From Leeia aquatica (lineage in GTDB: Bacteria; Pseudomonadota; Gammaproteobacteria; Burkholderiales; Leeiaceae): 64,000 bases of DNA. Under the pieces are notes generated by a model. It did no database searches, was not told the origin of the DNA, and was given only the letters and a program-made list of their open reading frames with translations. Location of the stretch: contig NZ_JABAIM010000001.1 in the NCBI RefSeq assembly GCF_012641365.1, forward strand, positions 1,302,001 to 1,366,000, given 5' to 3'. Positions 62,461 through 64,000 of the stretch are shown piece by piece. Positions within the stretch are counted from its first letter, which is position 1; each line of letters opens with the position of its first letter. The position numbers and the translations under genes are program-made.

Positions 62461-63728
62461 CTGTGTCCCGCCGGCTCGGTCAGGTCGGGCATGTGGTCGT
62501 CTTCACCCCAGACATAGAGGCAGTTCCGGCCGTTTCGCTTGGCATGATAGAGGCTGATATCGGCCCGGTGCATGAATTCGCTGGCCGTCTCGCCATACCG
62601 CCATTCGGCCAGACCAAAACTGGCCGTCACCCGGGGCACAGGGTCAAAACTGCCCAGCATCACAGCCACCCGCAGCTGCTCTGCCAGCACCCGCGCGCCG
62701 CTTTCTGCGGTTTCCGGTAGCAGCAGGCCAAACTCTTCGCCCCCCAAGCGCCCCAGGCAATCCCGCTGCTTGATCATCTGCTGCAAGGTATACACCAGCT
62801 GGTGCAACACATGATCGCCCACATTATGACCAAACTGGTCGTTGATGGCCTTGAAATGATCCAGGTCAATCATCACCAGACAAAGTGGCCGCTCATCAAA
62901 GGTGGCTTGTGCGATCGCGTCATCCAGCGACCGCAGAAAGGCGCGACGGCTGATGGCACCGGTCAGGGCATCCTGCCCCGCTTCCTGCGTCAGCAGTGCA
63001 TTGGCCCGGTTCAAGGGCTTCAAGACCAGCATGCTCAGCAGCAGGTTCAGCACCACAAACAGCAAGCTGTAGATACCGGCCAGCAGCCACAGATAGCGAG
63101 TAAACGTATCATCCATCCGCTGCATGGGCACTTGTGCCGGTACGGACACAATCTGCGCCCCGACAATGTCACCCATACGCCAGCCGAAGCCGTTTTTGCG
63201 CCCGTAAAGGCTCACCAGTGCTTCAGGGGCCCGGTCCGGGCTGGAGTGGCAGTACAAGCACGCTTTGTCCGAGATGCGAATGGGGCGGGCCAGATTGAAA
63301 CGGCTGCTGTCGGGCGTCTGCACCAGCTCCGTGACCGCTCCCTTCAGATGCTCGCTCTGGTAGCGCTGGATCAATGCCACTTCCCAGCCTTGGGCCACAT
63401 TCTTGGGGTTCATCGGGTTCAGTGCAGCTTCGCGGTAGGACTGCCCCGGATAATGCTCATGAAACAAGGCCATGACTTCGCGTGCAGCAAACGCAGGCAC
63501 CGCTTGCTTGCGAAATGCAAACGCCGGGTCTGCGTCCAGAATCGGCTTGATCTGCAGGGAGGTGTAACGCCGTACCGCGATGGCCGCTTCCATAGTGGCT
63601 TCTGCATTACGATGCAGTTCCTGCATCATTTCCTGCTTCAGGTTGTCATGCAAATACCACGCACTGACTGCCATGCCCAGCATGCAGGTCAACAACAGCA
63701 CCAGATTGAACTTCGCGCGCATCAGCAC
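62457..63728 (-). CDS. Diguanylate cyclase with DUF3365 haem-binding sensor domain
   Basis: A 423-residue inner-membrane signalling protein. Helix 1 (about 8-27) is followed by a periplasmic DUF3365 (Tll0287-like) domain, about 30-205, with a c-type haem motif CLYCH at residues 157-161. Helix 2 (about 210-235) leads to a GGDEF domain. GGEEF at 329-333 is intact, so it should make cyclic-di-GMP. The inhibitory I-site reads KQRD (320-323) instead of RxxD and may be weak. It probably senses redox state, NO or O2. The GTG at 63728 has GGAG upstream; ATG 63722 is the alternative. Confidence 0.9.
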   Translation of the reverse strand: MLMRAKFNLVLLLTCMLGMAVSAWYLHDNLKQEMMQELHRNAEATMEAAIAVRRYTSLQIKPILDADPAFAFRKQAVPAFAAREVMALFHEHYPGQSYREAALNPMNPKNVAQGWEVALIQRYQSEHLKGAVTELVQTPDSSRFNLARPIRISDKACLYCHSSPDRAPEALVSLYGRKNGFGWRMGDIVGAQIVSVPAQVPMQRMDDTFTRYLWLLAGIYSLLFVVLNLLLSMLVLKPLNRANALLTQEAGQDALTGAISRRAFLRSLDDAIAQATFDERPLCLVMIDLDHFKAINDQFGHNVGDHVLHQLVYTLQQMIKQRDCLGRLGGEEFGLLLPETAESGARVLAEQLRVAVMLGSFDPVPRVTASFGLAEWRYGETASEFMHRADISLYHAKRNGRNCLYVWGEDDHMPDLTEPAGHS

Positions 63729-63860
63729 GGCGCACTCCAGCGGGATTGGTCCCGTCCTAGCCCCATACCATCACTATATGTGATGCGCAGCAGATTTGCT
63801 GACTGAAGCGAATCGTTGCTTCATTCCGCCTCATCATGGGCACCCAAGGCGGGCCCACAA

Positions 63861-63889
63861 AGAAAAACAGCCCGGCAAGCCGGGCTGTT
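63861..63889 (-). terminator. Intrinsic terminator of the cold-shock gene
   Basis: An 11-bp perfect stem AACAGCCCGGC/GCCGGGCTGTT with a 2-nt loop is followed on the minus strand by TTTTTCTTT, 18 nt after the csp stop. Confidence 0.88.
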
Positions 63890-63906
63890 CTATCGTAAGC
63901 GGAAGC

Positions 63907-64000
63907 TTACAGCGGCTTGATGTTGGCCGCTTGCTTGCCCTTCGGGCCAGTGGTCACGTCGAAGCTGACCTTCTGGTTTTCCTGCAGGGACTTGAAACCA
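63907..64000 (-). CDS. Cold-shock protein (CspA family), 3' part only
   Basis: The last 30 or so codons of a CspA-type RNA chaperone; the start lies beyond the window edge. The frame reads GFKSLQENQKVSFDVTTGPK then GKQAANIKPL and stops. This matches the C-terminal half of the single cold-shock domain (LQENQKVSFDV; AANIKPL end). It binds single-stranded RNA and DNA. Confidence 0.93.
   Translation of the reverse strand, partial: GFKSLQENQKVSFDVTTGPKGKQAANIKPL

Overview
The window is a chromosomal segment of a GC-rich (about 60%) betaproteobacterium. The gmk-rpoZ-spoT block, a separate gltB-gltD pair, hemF, hemW and an electron-transfer flavoprotein:ubiquinone oxidoreductase all fit the Neisseriales (Chromobacteriaceae/Chitinibacteraceae type). 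The genus cannot be fixed from sequence alone. I see no insertion sequence, prophage, CRISPR array or rRNA. Two adjacent lysine tRNAs lie at 34.4-34.6 kb.

Layout. 0-6 kb: a HAD hydrolase, a LysR regulator co-translated with what looks like a catalytically dead 6-phosphogluconate dehydrogenase relative, an EamA exporter, a FecR-domain protein with a Tat-like signal, and ETF-QO. 6-13 kb: a polyamine block on the minus strand (acetylpolyamine deacetylase-like protein, PotF/I/H/G-type ABC transporter, N-carbamoylputrescine amidase) with an AraC regulator behind it. 13-20.5 kb: housekeeping genes on the plus strand (rdgB, hemW, a NYN nuclease with two LOTUS domains, ridA, a MenI-like thioesterase, recG, a YiiX-like peptidase). 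20.5-22.5 kb: a plcP-agt pair, the phospholipid-to-glycolipid remodelling pair of phosphate starvation, with a good Pho-box candidate upstream. 22.5-27.2 kb: a DUF6765 gene followed by an 1165-residue fusion of a GMC oxidoreductase and an alpha/beta hydrolase.

27-34.6 kb: a CNP1-like protein, a PLP dehydratase, a P450 plus ABM monooxygenase pair facing a divergent ArsR-type regulator, an arsenic operon (arsR-arsC-aquaporin) with no efflux pump, then the two tRNA-Lys genes. 34.7-39.3 kb: a tightly coupled four-gene operon of a periplasmic-binding-like protein, TelA, a binding-protein/VWA lipoprotein and an XpaC-like membrane protein. 39.5-45.5 kb: an accessory stretch with lower-GC orphan genes, a LysR/MBL-fold/DsbA cluster whose MBL protein has lost its metal motif, an SDR, an N-terminally truncated MarR and a HEPN-like protein. 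45.5-51.5 kb: glutamate synthase. 52-64 kb: gmk, rpoZ, spoT, tatD, hemF, a DUF2167 pair, a MarR-controlled membrane protein, ychF, a Gfo/Idh/MocA oxidoreductase, a diguanylate cyclase with a haem-c-type sensor domain, and the end of a cold-shock gene.

The strongest candidates for little-described biology are the TelA/VWA/binding-protein operon, the GMC-hydrolase fusion with its DUF6765 partner, and the Pho-box-preceded plcP-agt pair. The two apparent pseudoenzymes (6PGDH-like and MBL-fold) also deserve a look. Family calls rest on motifs read by eye; no database search was run.
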